A DNA stretch of 24,808 nt from an uncultured Chloroflexota bacterium (GTDB lineage: Bacteria > Chloroflexota > Anaerolineae > Caldilineales > Caldilineaceae), in NCBI GenBank assembly GCA_903879975.1, contig CAIRNL010000088.1:1-24808 (forward strand). Reading direction: 5' to 3'. The notes under the pieces were generated by a model, which did not search any database, had not been told where the DNA came from, and worked only from the letters and a program-made list of their open reading frames with translations. The translations under genes and the position numbers were made by a program. Of this stretch, positions 7,574 through 17,383 are shown in pieces. Every line of letters starts with the position of its first letter. The first letter of the stretch is position 1.

Positions 7574-7720
7574 AAGCCGCTCATCACCTCCAACCTCTTC
7601 CTCAGAATGACTACGTTCTTCTGGCGTGAGCATACCACTGACGCAGCACTCCGCAAAGCCCCTTCGCTTACAATCGACGTGCGGAAAATTCCGCCCTGGC
7701 TGGCGGCGTCCCTCCAACAA

Positions 7721-7750
7721 CGAAGGCAGGAGCCTCTGCCCCTGCCTTCG
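7721..7750 (-). terminator. Hairpin terminator downstream of the carbamoyltransferase gene
   Basis: CGAAGGCAGG (7721-7730) and CCTGCCTTCG (7741-7750) form a perfect 10-bp stem with a 10-base loop. Read on the minus strand it is followed by TTGTT, a short T-rich tail, 59 bases after the carbamoyltransferase stop codon. Confidence 0.6.
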
Positions 7751-7808
7751 TGTCGATCGCTGGACAACTTTCCGTCGCCTACAGGAAAGGTCTCTACATC
7801 CCATCACT

Positions 7809-8786
7809 TTAGCGCATCGTCAGCGCCATCACAGCTTTCTGTGCATGAAGACGATTCTCTGCCTCGTCATAGACGACCGACTGCGGCCCGTCAATGACGC
7901 CGTCCGTCACCTCGATGTTGCGGTCGGCTGGCAGGCAGTGCATGTAGATTGCACGCGGATCGGCCAGTGCCATGCGCCGCTCATCGGTGATCCAGTTCGT
8001 GTATTTCTTGCCGATAGCCGCACTTGCAGCGTTATCAGAGGTCGTCAGCAATGCCCCCCAACTCTTGGGGTAGACAATGTCGGCGCCCTTGAAGCCCGCA
8101 TCGAAGTCATCCAGAATCTCGAAGCTGCCGCCATGCTTCTGGACATTGTCCTTGGCCTGCTGGACGATATCGGGCATGAGTTTATATTCCGGCGGATGGG
8201 TCAGACGAACGTTCATACCGAACCGCGTCATCTGCAGAATCAAGCTTTGGGGCACAGAAATTGGCTTCTGGTAGCTGCTGGCATAGGCCCAGCTGACGTT
8301 AATCGTCTTGCCGCGTGGGTCACCCACTTTTTCGATGATCGTCATGAGATCAGCCAGAATCTGGAAGGGGTGATAGACATCGCACTGCATGTTGAGCACC
8401 GGTACACGGCTGGCCTTGGCAACTTCGTTGATGTACCGATTGCCGAAGGCCCAGTCACACTGGCGGATGGCAATCCCATCGTAATAGCGACCGTAAATTT
8501 CGCCGATCTCTTTGGCGGTGTCGCCGTGGCTAATCTGTGTCGTGTCGGAGTCGATGAAGGCCGCATGTCCGCCCAGCTGGGCCATGCCGACCTCGAAACT
8601 GGAACGCGTGCGTGTGCTGCTGAAGAAAAAAAGCAGGGCCAGAGTCTTGTCACGCAGCAACGGATGTGGGATACCCAAGGCACGATCGCGCTTCAGTTTG
8701 AAGGCGACGTCAAGCACCGTTTCAATTTCTTCCTTGCTGAAATCCATGTCGCTAATATAATTGCGACCGCGCAGATCGGTTTGCAT
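7809..8786 (-). CDS. Carbamoyltransferase of the knotted N-acylornithine/YgeW-like group
   Basis: The protein has 325 residues. ATG 8786 follows GGGAGA by nine bases. Aspartate/ornithine carbamoyltransferase landmarks are clear: STRTR (57-61) binds carbamoyl phosphate, HPFQ lies at 139-142 and HCLP at 283-286. The central part reads SWAYASSYQKPISVPQ (165-180) and DIVYPKSWGAL (236-246), and the C-terminus has NIEVTDGVIDGP and DEAENRLHAQKA. As I recall them, these segments match N-acetylornithine and N-succinylornithine carbamoyltransferases and the uncharacterised YgeW enzyme, which share a trefoil knot, better than classical ArgF. It would make a carbamoylated ureido amino acid in arginine synthesis or purine/amino acid breakdown. 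No other arginine gene is adjacent, so the pathway is open. An automatic label of ornithine carbamoyltransferase is likely. Confidence 0.85.
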   Translation of the reverse strand: MQTDLRGRNYISDMDFSKEEIETVLDVAFKLKRDRALGIPHPLLRDKTLALLFFFSSTRTRSSFEVGMAQLGGHAAFIDSDTTQISHGDTAKEIGEIYGRYYDGIAIRQCDWAFGNRYINEVAKASRVPVLNMQCDVYHPFQILADLMTIIEKVGDPRGKTINVSWAYASSYQKPISVPQSLILQMTRFGMNVRLTHPPEYKLMPDIVQQAKDNVQKHGGSFEILDDFDAGFKGADIVYPKSWGALLTTSDNAASAAIGKKYTNWITDERRMALADPRAIYMHCLPADRNIEVTDGVIDGPQSVVYDEAENRLHAQKAVMALTMR

Positions 8787-8830
8787 AGTTTCAATTCTCC
8801 CAAAAGTGGATTGAGTGCGGCTATTGCTTT

Positions 8831-8858
8831 ATTGTAGCGTGCCTCCAGCAAAGCACAA
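8831..8858 (-). promoter_or_regulatory. Probable promoter of the carbamoyltransferase gene
   Basis: On the minus strand a TTGTGC box (8858-8853) and a TACAAT box (8836-8831) are 16 bases apart, with the -10 box 44 bases upstream of the start codon. The -35 box is weak. Confidence 0.45.
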
Positions 8859-8973
8859 ACAACTGCGCCGCCGATCATGCGGAGATCGAGGCTCGACCCG
8901 GTGCAAAACCATTCAGGGTGTGTCTTGTTTGGCATGGCTGCGGCACGCGCAAGCCCCAGCCCAGTGCGCGTGA

Positions 8974-9002
8974 TTGGCAGAATGCTGGCTGGCAGGTATG
9001 AT
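8974..9002 (+). promoter_or_regulatory. Sigma70-type promoter of the MaoC gene cluster
   Basis: TTGGCA (8974-8979) and TATGAT (8997-9002) are separated by exactly 17 bases, each matching consensus at five of six positions. The expected transcription start is near 9009, about 57 bases before the MaoC start codon. Confidence 0.65.
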
Positions 9003-9065
9003 GGCATCCATGGCTTCTTACCGGCAGCACGTGCGAGGCCGGCCAGCGACGATAAGGGAAACGAC

Positions 9066-9539
9066 ATGAGCAGCGGGAAACTAGCCCGAACCCAGGGACT
9101 CTTCTTCGAAGAATTTATGATCGGCGACCAGAGCGAGAGCGTCGGGCGCACCGTTACGGAGGCGGATGTCGTCAACTTTGCCGGCCTCTCTGGCGACTAC
9201 AATCTCATCCATACCGATGCCGAGTACAGCAAGGGGCACATATTTGGCCAACGCGTCGCACATGGCCTGCTGGTGCTGAGCATTGCCAGCGGCCTTGCGG
9301 TGCGTCTTGGTTTCATGGAGGACACGATCCTGGCCTTCCGCGGGCTGGAGTGGAAGTTTGCTGCGCCCGTTTTCATCGGGGACACGATCCGCCTGCGCGT
9401 CACCGTCGAAGCGACCAAGCCGATGCCGCGCCTGGGCGGCGGCCTGGTCACGCTGAAGATGGAGGTGTTGAACCAAAAGAACGAAACCGTCAACCGCGGG
9501 CAATGGACAGTGCTCTGTCGAAGCCAGGACCAATCGTAA
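9066..9539 (+). CDS. MaoC-family hot-dog dehydratase/hydratase
   Basis: The protein has 157 residues. ATG 9066 follows AAGGGA; the open frame further upstream overlaps the promoter and is not protein-like. The hydratase 2 motif is complete: FAGLSGDYNLIHTDAEY (38-54), with Asp44 and His49 as the expected catalytic pair, then GQRVAHGLLVLSIASGL (61-77) from the hot-dog central helix. Such enzymes hydrate trans-2-enoyl-CoA to (R)-3-hydroxyacyl-CoA or act on related dicarboxylyl-CoA compounds; size fits a single-domain dimeric form. The acyl-CoA substrate cannot be told. The Cas4-like gene follows after about 25 bases, so the two are probably co-transcribed, though no functional link is evident. 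Confidence 0.9.
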   Translation: MSSGKLARTQGLFFEEFMIGDQSESVGRTVTEADVVNFAGLSGDYNLIHTDAEYSKGHIFGQRVAHGLLVLSIASGLAVRLGFMEDTILAFRGLEWKFAAPVFIGDTIRLRVTVEATKPMPRLGGGLVTLKMEVLNQKNETVNRGQWTVLCRSQDQS

Positions 9540-9564
9540 CGGCGCCGTCTCCGACTGAGTGATC

Positions 9565-10098
9565 ATGCAACTCCTCTGGCTCCCTGCCTTCCTCCTGTTC
9601 TGTACTGGGCTGGCACTCCTGTGGCTGGCGCGACGCAGGCGGCAGGCATCCGGTCTGCCAAATGGTGCCGTGATCTACAGCGACACGGGTGCAGAGCAGT
9701 CTGTAGCGGCGCCGCTGATCAGCCGACGCCACGGCCTGATCGGCAAGCCCGACTATCTGATCGAAGCGCGCCAAGGTACGGCTCGAACCATGATTCCCGT
9801 AGAGGTCAAAAGCCGGAGCCGACCCGGCAAGCTCCCCTTCGGACACATCCTCCAGCTGGCGACCTATTGCCTCATCATCGAAGAGATCTATGGGGTAGCG
9901 CCGTCTCACGGCATCCTACGGTATGCAGATGGCTCGTACACGATCGCCTACACGGCAGAGCTGCGGCGCGCCGTGCTGGAAGCGGCCGAAGGCATTCGCG
10001 CAGTGCGTTCGGCGTCTGACGTACCACGTAGCCATCAGGATGCTCTCCGCTGCGATCATTGCGGCTATCGCCCAGGATGCGGCCAGCAGGCGCTGTGA
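9565..10098 (+). CDS. Membrane-anchored Cas4/RecB-like PD-(D/E)XK nuclease domain protein
   Basis: The protein has 177 residues. ATG 9565 is taken as start; GTG 9559 is possible, and neither has a clear ribosome site. Residues 5-22 form one transmembrane helix followed by ARRRRQ, placing the rest in the cytosol. The domain shows a nuclease core: GKPDYLIE (motif II Asp), PVEVKS (the E-x-K motif), and QLATYCLIIEE with the Gln helix. It ends with CDHCGYRPGC, the C-terminal three-cysteine part of the Cas4/AddB-type iron-sulfur site. The fourth, N-terminal cysteine of Cas4 has no clear equivalent: the remaining cysteines lie in the helix or the Gln segment. No cas genes or repeats are nearby, so this is a stand-alone Cas4-like protein of unknown role, possibly in DNA processing at the membrane. 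Confidence 0.75.
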   Translation: MQLLWLPAFLLFCTGLALLWLARRRRQASGLPNGAVIYSDTGAEQSVAAPLISRRHGLIGKPDYLIEARQGTARTMIPVEVKSRSRPGKLPFGHILQLATYCLIIEEIYGVAPSHGILRYADGSYTIAYTAELRRAVLEAAEGIRAVRSASDVPRSHQDALRCDHCGYRPGCGQQAL

Positions 10099-10209
10099 GT
10101 GTGTCTGCCCAGTTTCGGTGCCCACCCGTCCAGAGGTTCAGGTTGTACTCACCGGATGCCGTGCCCGTTTGTTGCAGCCTTTATCCAATATTCTCGTGAG
10201 GACAAAACG

Positions 10210-11403
10210 ATGAAAACTGAGCAATTGAAGCCGGCTCTCATCGTCAATGCCGGCGGCCAAAGCCGGCGCATGGGGCGCCCCAAGGCGCTCCTGCCGACGC
10301 CCCCCGATGGCAGACCGCTGATAGCGCATGTCGTGCGCCGCCTGGCCCGGCTGAACCTGACGCGCCTCATTGTCGTCACCAACGATCCGGATATGCCTGC
10401 CCAGGCAGGCCTGCCGCTGGGCACAATCTACGTGCCAGACGCCTACCCGGGCACAGGCACGCTCGGCGGCATTGCCACGGGTCTGCAGCAAGTCGGTGGC
10501 TGGGCCATCGTCGTGGCATGCGATTTGCCGCTGGTGAGCGCCGATCTATTCGAGTTGCTCAGTGGATTGGCCGTTCAGCAGGATGCCGGCGGTGAACATT
10601 GGGACGCGGTCGTCCCTATCGTGGGGGGCTATGAGGAGCCGCTGCACGCGCTCTACCATCGGCGCTGCCTGCCTGCCATTGAGGCAAGGCTGGCACAGGG
10701 AGAGCGCCGCGTGATCAGCTTCCTCGGCGAGGTGCGCACCTGTTACGTACCGGAAGCAGAGTTGCGGCGCGCCGATCCCTTGCTTCACTCTTTTGTCAAC
10801 GCCAACACCCCGCAAGAATGGCAGGCTGCGCTTCCATTCCTGGACTTGCGCCAGGATGAAGTGCGCAGCCCCACTGTCGAGAGGACAACAGACACCATGC
10901 GCGCACGCACTCCCGTCGACCTGGAACAGTACCTGACCGAGGAGAGGATCGAGGCCCAACTCATCCACGATATCGGCCACACGCCCACCGTGCCGGCAGC
11001 TGCAGCCGTGCTAGGTGTCGAGGCGGATCAGATTATCAAGACTTTGCTCTTTCTGATCGAACCGCCAGATCCTCCCGGTGCGGCGCCCGTCGTCGTCATC
11101 AGTAACGGCGAGCGCCGCATCGACAAGCGCAAGCTGGCCGAACGCTTTGGTGTGAACAAGAAGCGCGTCAGCCTGGCAGCGGCTGAAACCGTGTTGGCGA
11201 CGCTCGGCTATCCTGCGGGCGGGGTGCCGCCGTTTGGCCATATCACCGCCGTGCCTGTGCTGGTCGACGCCAGCGTCGCCAGCCTAGAGACGCGTTACGG
11301 CGGCGTTATCTTCGGTGGCGGTGGCGACGACCGCACGATGATGCGCCTGACGGTGGCTGAATTGTTGCGGGTAACAGGTGCAGAGCTGGCCGAGGTGAGC
11401 TAG
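10210..11403 (+). CDS. Fusion of MobA-like nucleotidyltransferase and YbaK/ProX-type aminoacyl-tRNA deacylase domain
   Basis: The protein has 397 residues. ATG 10210 follows GAGGA closely. Residues 1-195 are a MobA-type glycosyltransferase-A fold: NAGGQSRRMGRPKALL (13-28, nucleotide-binding loop and Lys), GTGTLGGIATGL and CDLPLV (104-109, metal site). MobA joins GMP to molybdopterin to make the dinucleotide cofactor; CTP-using MocA relatives look similar. After a linker, residues from about 230 form a YbaK/EbsC domain (VDLEQYLTEERIEAQLI, HTPTVPAAAAVLGV, QIIKTLLFL, DKRKLAERFGV, GGVPPFGH), the fold that clears mischarged Cys/Ala-tRNA. An in-frame ATG at 10897 preceded by GAGAGG stands exactly at the domain boundary. 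Frame is continuous. The stop codon overlaps that of the convergent gene. Confidence 0.85.
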   Translation: MKTEQLKPALIVNAGGQSRRMGRPKALLPTPPDGRPLIAHVVRRLARLNLTRLIVVTNDPDMPAQAGLPLGTIYVPDAYPGTGTLGGIATGLQQVGGWAIVVACDLPLVSADLFELLSGLAVQQDAGGEHWDAVVPIVGGYEEPLHALYHRRCLPAIEARLAQGERRVISFLGEVRTCYVPEAELRRADPLLHSFVNANTPQEWQAALPFLDLRQDEVRSPTVERTTDTMRARTPVDLEQYLTEERIEAQLIHDIGHTPTVPAAAAVLGVEADQIIKTLLFLIEPPDPPGAAPVVVISNGERRIDKRKLAERFGVNKKRVSLAAAETVLATLGYPAGGVPPFGHITAVPVLVDASVASLETRYGGVIFGGGGDDRTMMRLTVAELLRVTGAELAEVS

Positions 11404-11990
11404 CGGGAGCTACTGTCCTCGACGTCTGCTGGAGGCAGTGGCGGTGCGGCCTCGCGCCGGAAAGGATTGCGCGCGGGCTGCGCAGGAGCTGCAGTTGCCG
11501 GCTGTAGCTGGGGCGCGGGCGCCGGATTCAACTGTAATTTTGGCGCCACGCGTGCCTGTGGCGTGCCACAGAAGACGCAGATCTCCCATTCGTTCCGCAC
11601 CAGTTTGCCGCAGCCAGGGCAGGAGTGCTGTAGCTGCCCATGACAGTTCGGGCAGAAGACCCATGCCTCTTGAACGGGCACACCGCAGTTATGACAGGTC
11701 TGTGTCTCTTCCAACTCGCGCAGCAAAGCCTCTTCTTCCAGCGCGCGGTCGTAGACATCTGCCAGGGTTGCCTTGGGTCTGATCATCATGTAGAGAATCA
11801 GACCGATGATCGGGAAGATGAGCACCAGGGCCGCAGCCAGAACGATGACGAGCCAGTCGCGCGTGCGTGAGCGAATATCGTTGAAGGCCCAGATGCCCAT
11901 TGCGATCCAGAAAGCGAAAAGAAATGCACCCAGCGCAGCGACGAGAACGCCGACAATCGTACCAATGGTATTAATCAATTCCGGTGACAT
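11400..11990 (-). CDS. Membrane protein with phospholipase D-nuclease-like N-terminal helices and zinc ribbons
   Basis: The protein has 196 residues. ATG at 11990 is chosen because GGAG lies seven bases upstream; the open frame beyond it is not protein-like. Two transmembrane helices (about residues 10-35 and 48-72) flank the loop FNDIRSRTRDW, and the second ends PIIGLILYMMIRPK. A soluble part has an acidic coil (DRALEEEALLRELEE) and zinc-ribbon cysteine pairs: CHNCG, CPNC, CPGCG and CVFCG, enough for two zinc sites. The last 60 residues are Pro/Ala-rich. The helix pattern is common in Chloroflexota membrane zinc-ribbon proteins of unknown function. It converges with the MobA-YbaK gene, sharing four bases. 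Confidence 0.8.
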   Translation of the reverse strand: MSPELINTIGTIVGVLVAALGAFLFAFWIAMGIWAFNDIRSRTRDWLVIVLAAALVLIFPIIGLILYMMIRPKATLADVYDRALEEEALLRELEETQTCHNCGVPVQEAWVFCPNCHGQLQHSCPGCGKLVRNEWEICVFCGTPQARVAPKLQLNPAPAPQLQPATAAPAQPARNPFRREAAPPLPPADVEDSSSR

Positions 11991-12035
11991 CAGTCTACTC
12001 CAAGACTGCGGCGCAAACCGCACAAAATTATACGC

Positions 12036-12064
12036 AGTATAGCCTACCCAAGAAGGAAGCCCAA
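12036..12064 (-). promoter_or_regulatory. Possible promoter of the zinc-ribbon membrane protein gene
   Basis: Minus-strand TTGGGC (12064-12059) and TATACT (12041-12036) are 17 bases apart. A TATAAT also lies at 12032-12027 without a good -35 box. Either could drive the gene starting at 11990. Confidence 0.35.
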
Positions 12065-12136
12065 AAGGCAGCGCTCCGTTCGGGATTCTTTTGCAACGGC
12101 ACCTGTGACAGAGCCCCTTTCCCAGCAAAAAGTGAT

Positions 12137-12165
12137 TTGACAGCAAGTAGACAGCATGCTATAGT
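12137..12165 (+). promoter_or_regulatory. Strong sigma70-type promoter of the amino acid ABC transporter operon
   Basis: A perfect TTGACA (12137-12142) and TATAGT (12160-12165) are separated by exactly 17 bases. Transcription should start near 12172. The next gene begins at 12433, so the transcript has an unusually long leader. Confidence 0.8.
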
Positions 12166-12432
12166 CGCCCCGCAGCGTAGGATTGGAATCGATGCACACA
12201 TCGATCTGAAGGCAGGTTTGACTGATGCAGACTATGCATTCTGCTCAAACAGCTCAGATCATCCGGTGGCAAAGGTGAACTTCGTTGCGGGTTTGCTCCT
12301 CAGTTCGACAACAGATCAACCGTTATCGGCCGCGCAAGTGGCAGCCATGGCTATGCAGTTTGATTGATGCGCCTTGCGCCAGTTCAGCAAAAAACTATCC
12401 ATTCAACCAGTCCAAGAATCCAAGGAGAGTCT

Positions 12433-13551
<1,119 letters not shown>

Positions 13552-13565
13552 ACCATAGGGGAAGG

Positions 13566-13670
13566 CTGGGAGACAGGGAGAGTGGAAGCCTGGGAAACCT
13601 CGAGATCGGAGCACACTGGCAATGGGTTGTGCTCACTGTCTCGCGAGTTGCCACTCTCTCTGTTCTCCAG
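13566..13670. repeat. Long imperfect nested inverted repeat between binding-protein and permease genes
   Basis: The outer arms 13566-13585 and 13651-13670 are complementary at 16 of 20 positions. An inner hairpin pairs GAGCACA (13609-13615) with TGTGCTC (13628-13634). It begins 15 bases after the binding-protein stop. A smaller perfect stem CCTCCC/GGGAGG (13695-13710) follows. No T-tract is present, so partial termination or protection of the upstream mRNA 3' end is likelier than full termination. Confidence 0.7.
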
Positions 13671-13743
13671 TTGCTTGATCGCCAAGATTCTTGACCTCCC
13701 TGTTGGGAGGAATTGCATACGGTAAGACCCTCTCTGGACACCT

Positions 13744-15177
<1,434 letters not shown>

Positions 15178-15215
15178 TCAGCAACTCAGCCCATTGCGCG
15201 CACAGGATTGAAGCG

Positions 15216-16475
15216 ATGGCAACAGAACTGCAACCGACAACCTGGGTCAACACCAATCACCCTGCGCCTGCGCGCAAGCCGCCTGCGTCAGAAATTGGCG
15301 TGTTGGGCTGGCTGCGTGCCAACCTGTTCAGCAGCATCGGCAACTCGCTCCTCACCCTCTTGACGCTGGTGGGTCTCTATTTCATTGTTGTCGGCGTGGT
15401 GCGTTGGGCGATCGATGCCTTCTGGGAACCGGTATGGGTGAACCGCAAGCTCTTTGCTGTCGGCCCATACCCCCCCGAGCAGATGATACAGCCTGCTGCC
15501 GTGCTGCTGATGGTGTCGCTCCTCTTCGGGCTGAGCGCCGGACGGTGGGGCAGCATCATGCGCAACCTTGGCATCGGGCTGGGAGCGCTGCTGGCGTTGC
15601 TGGCGATCATACCGATCGGCATACAGGCACAGCTTGTTATGGGAATCAGCCTGGCACTATTGCTGGGGGGGTACCTGGTCGGCCGGCGCGTGGCGCTGCC
15701 CAGTGCTTGGTTGGCGCTTGCATGGGTGCTCAGCCTGCCGGTGACCTTCCTTCTGCTCACCAGCGGCGTCAACCTGCCGTCATTCGGAATCACAGAGAGC
15801 ATTGCGCCCATGGTGCCCAATAACCTATGGGGCGGCCTCATGCTGACTATGCTGCTTGCCGTGGTTGGCATTGCGCTGAGCTTTCCACTCGGTGTGGCGC
15901 TGGCGCTCGGCCGGCGCAGCAAGCTGCCGGTCATCAAGTATTTCAGCATCGGCTACATCGAATTCATCCGCGGCGTGCCGCTGATTACGCTGCTCTTCAT
16001 GGGCATGACATTGCTGCCACTCTTTCTGCCCAGCAACTGGGGAAATCCGTCGCAGCTGATGCGTGCCATGGTAGCCATCACGCTGTTCAGCGCCGCTTAT
16101 CTGGCGGAGAATGTGCGCGGCGGGCTGCAGGCAATTTCCAAGGGGCAGTACGAGGCAGCCGACGCCCTTGGGCTGAGCAGCTTTGACAGCCTGCGCTTCA
16201 TCATCCTGCCCCAGGCGTTGACCAAGGTCATCCCGGCCATCGTCGGCCAGTTTATCGGCCTCTTCAAGGACACCTCCCTGGCTTCGCTCGTCGGTCTGCT
16301 GGAGCTCGTGGCTGTCGCCAAGTCCGTCATCCAGCAGCCAGAATGGCTGGGCGTATCTGGAGGCGTAGCCAAAGAGGTGTACGTTTTCATTGCCATCGTC
16401 TTCTTCATCTTCAGCTACGGCATGAGTTTCGCCAGCCGCCAGTTGGAGCACCAACTCGGGTTTGGGAAAAGGTAG
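15216..16475 (+). CDS. Amino acid ABC transporter permease, AapM/HisM type
   Basis: The protein has 419 residues; ATG 15216 follows AGGA. An N-terminal amphipathic stretch precedes a helix at about 44-66 and three to four further helices, then the permease core beginning WGGLMLTMLLAVVGIALSFPLG. Landmarks are YIEFIRGVPLITLLFMG and the EAA loop ISKGQYEAADALGLSSFDSL, followed by FIILPQAL and GLFKDTSLASLVG, all typical of AapM. It is the second permease of the heterodimer with the gene at 13744, 38 bases upstream, and the ATPase gene follows after 12 bases. Unlike its partner it has no inserted extracellular domain. Confidence 0.93.
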   Translation: MATELQPTTWVNTNHPAPARKPPASEIGVLGWLRANLFSSIGNSLLTLLTLVGLYFIVVGVVRWAIDAFWEPVWVNRKLFAVGPYPPEQMIQPAAVLLMVSLLFGLSAGRWGSIMRNLGIGLGALLALLAIIPIGIQAQLVMGISLALLLGGYLVGRRVALPSAWLALAWVLSLPVTFLLLTSGVNLPSFGITESIAPMVPNNLWGGLMLTMLLAVVGIALSFPLGVALALGRRSKLPVIKYFSIGYIEFIRGVPLITLLFMGMTLLPLFLPSNWGNPSQLMRAMVAITLFSAAYLAENVRGGLQAISKGQYEAADALGLSSFDSLRFIILPQALTKVIPAIVGQFIGLFKDTSLASLVGLLELVAVAKSVIQQPEWLGVSGGVAKEVYVFIAIVFFIFSYGMSFASRQLEHQLGFGKR

Positions 16476-16487
16476 AGGGATTCCGGT

Positions 16488-17240
16488 ATGGCAGGTCACG
16501 CAGAACAGAATGACATCATAGTTGCCAGCAACGTCAACAAGTGGTACGGCGAGTTTCATGCGTTGAAGAACGTCAGCCTGTCGGTGAAACGCCGCGAGGT
16601 GGTGGTGATCATCGGCCCATCGGGTTCGGGCAAATCGACCTTGATCCGCACCATCAACCGGCTGGAAGAACATCAGAGTGGGGACATCATCGTCGACAGT
16701 ATTCCGCTGACGCGCGACATGCGTAACATCGAGGCGATCCGCAGGGAGACCGGCATGGTCTTCCAGCAGTTCAATCTCTTCCCGCATCTGACGGTGCTGC
16801 AGAACATCACATTGGCGCCGATTCACGTACGCAAGATGAAGAAGAAAGAAGCCGAAGATCGCGCCATGCAACTGTTGGAACGCGTCGGTATCCCCGAACA
16901 GGCGCAAAAATATCCAGGCCAGCTGTCCGGCGGCCAACAGCAGCGCGTGGCCATCGCGCGCGCGCTGGCCATGCAACCCAAGATTATGCTCTTCGACGAG
17001 CCGACCTCGGCGCTCGACCCAGAGATGATTCGCGAGGTGCTGGAAGTCATGGAAGAACTGGCCGAGTCGGGCATGACGATGGGCGTTGTCACCCATGAGA
17101 TGGGCTTTGCCCGCGGCGTCGCCGACCGCATCGTCTTCATGGACGCCGGCGAAATCGTCGAAATCGGCACGCCCGAGCATTTCTTCACCAATCCACAGCA
17201 TGATCGCACGAAGCTCTTCCTTGAACAGATCTTGAAATAG
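16488..17240 (+). CDS. Amino acid ABC transporter ATPase, AapP/GlnQ type
   Basis: The protein has 250 residues. All nucleotide-binding elements are intact: Walker A GPSGSGKST (43-51), Q-loop VFQQFNLFPHLT (from 91), signature LSGGQQQR (146-153), Walker B IMLFDEPTSALD (166-177) and switch His in GVVTHEMGFA. Length and the EPTSALDPEM motif are typical for the polar amino acid importers. It energises the permease pair encoded immediately upstream, completing a four-gene importer. AGAGGG at the end of the previous gene serves as ribosome site. The operon probably ends here, since a new promoter lies at 17282-17310. Confidence 0.96.
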   Translation: MAGHAEQNDIIVASNVNKWYGEFHALKNVSLSVKRREVVVIIGPSGSGKSTLIRTINRLEEHQSGDIIVDSIPLTRDMRNIEAIRRETGMVFQQFNLFPHLTVLQNITLAPIHVRKMKKKEAEDRAMQLLERVGIPEQAQKYPGQLSGGQQQRVAIARALAMQPKIMLFDEPTSALDPEMIREVLEVMEELAESGMTMGVVTHEMGFARGVADRIVFMDAGEIVEIGTPEHFFTNPQHDRTKLFLEQILK

Positions 17241-17281
17241 AGACAGCTTGCCGAAGGCATTTCCCGATGTTTCATCACAGT

Positions 17282-17310
17282 TTGCGCAATCGAGCGGATG
17301 CGTCTACTAT
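17282..17310 (+). promoter_or_regulatory. Probable promoter of the peptide ABC transporter genes
   Basis: TTGCGC (17282-17287) and TACTAT (17305-17310) are 17 bases apart. The expected start is near 17317, about 67 bases before the GTG start of the binding-protein gene. Confidence 0.45.
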
Positions 17311-17383
17311 TACGCTCGAAAGCGACGCTTTCCCACATTACCCGCCACCGATTTCAACTGGAGACCCAAAAGGAGATAGACCT

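Larger units (their letters stand above)
11991..12432. other. Divergent promoter region and long leader of the amino acid ABC operon
   Basis: This 442-base gap contains a weak minus-strand promoter for the zinc-ribbon gene, a strong plus-strand promoter (12137-12165), and about 260 bases of probable leader. A 7-bp hairpin, ATCGATG with CATCGAT (12188-12205), lies about 16 bases into the transcript. No glutamine-type or other known riboswitch was recognised, and no leader gene with a ribosome site was seen. Confidence 0.6.

Noticed and set aside
7626..8837. Plus-strand open frame of about 400 codons
   Set aside because: It lies antisense to the well-supported carbamoyltransferase gene, has no domain-like pattern and is a by-product of GC-rich codon use.
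9565..10098. CRISPR-Cas adaptation module suggested by the Cas4-like gene
   Set aside because: No cas1, cas2 or other cas gene and no direct-repeat array were found in the window.
15825..17201. Minus-strand open frame of about 450 codons
   Set aside because: It is antisense to the AapM-type permease and ATPase genes; its product is His/Asp/Gln-rich without recognisable motifs.
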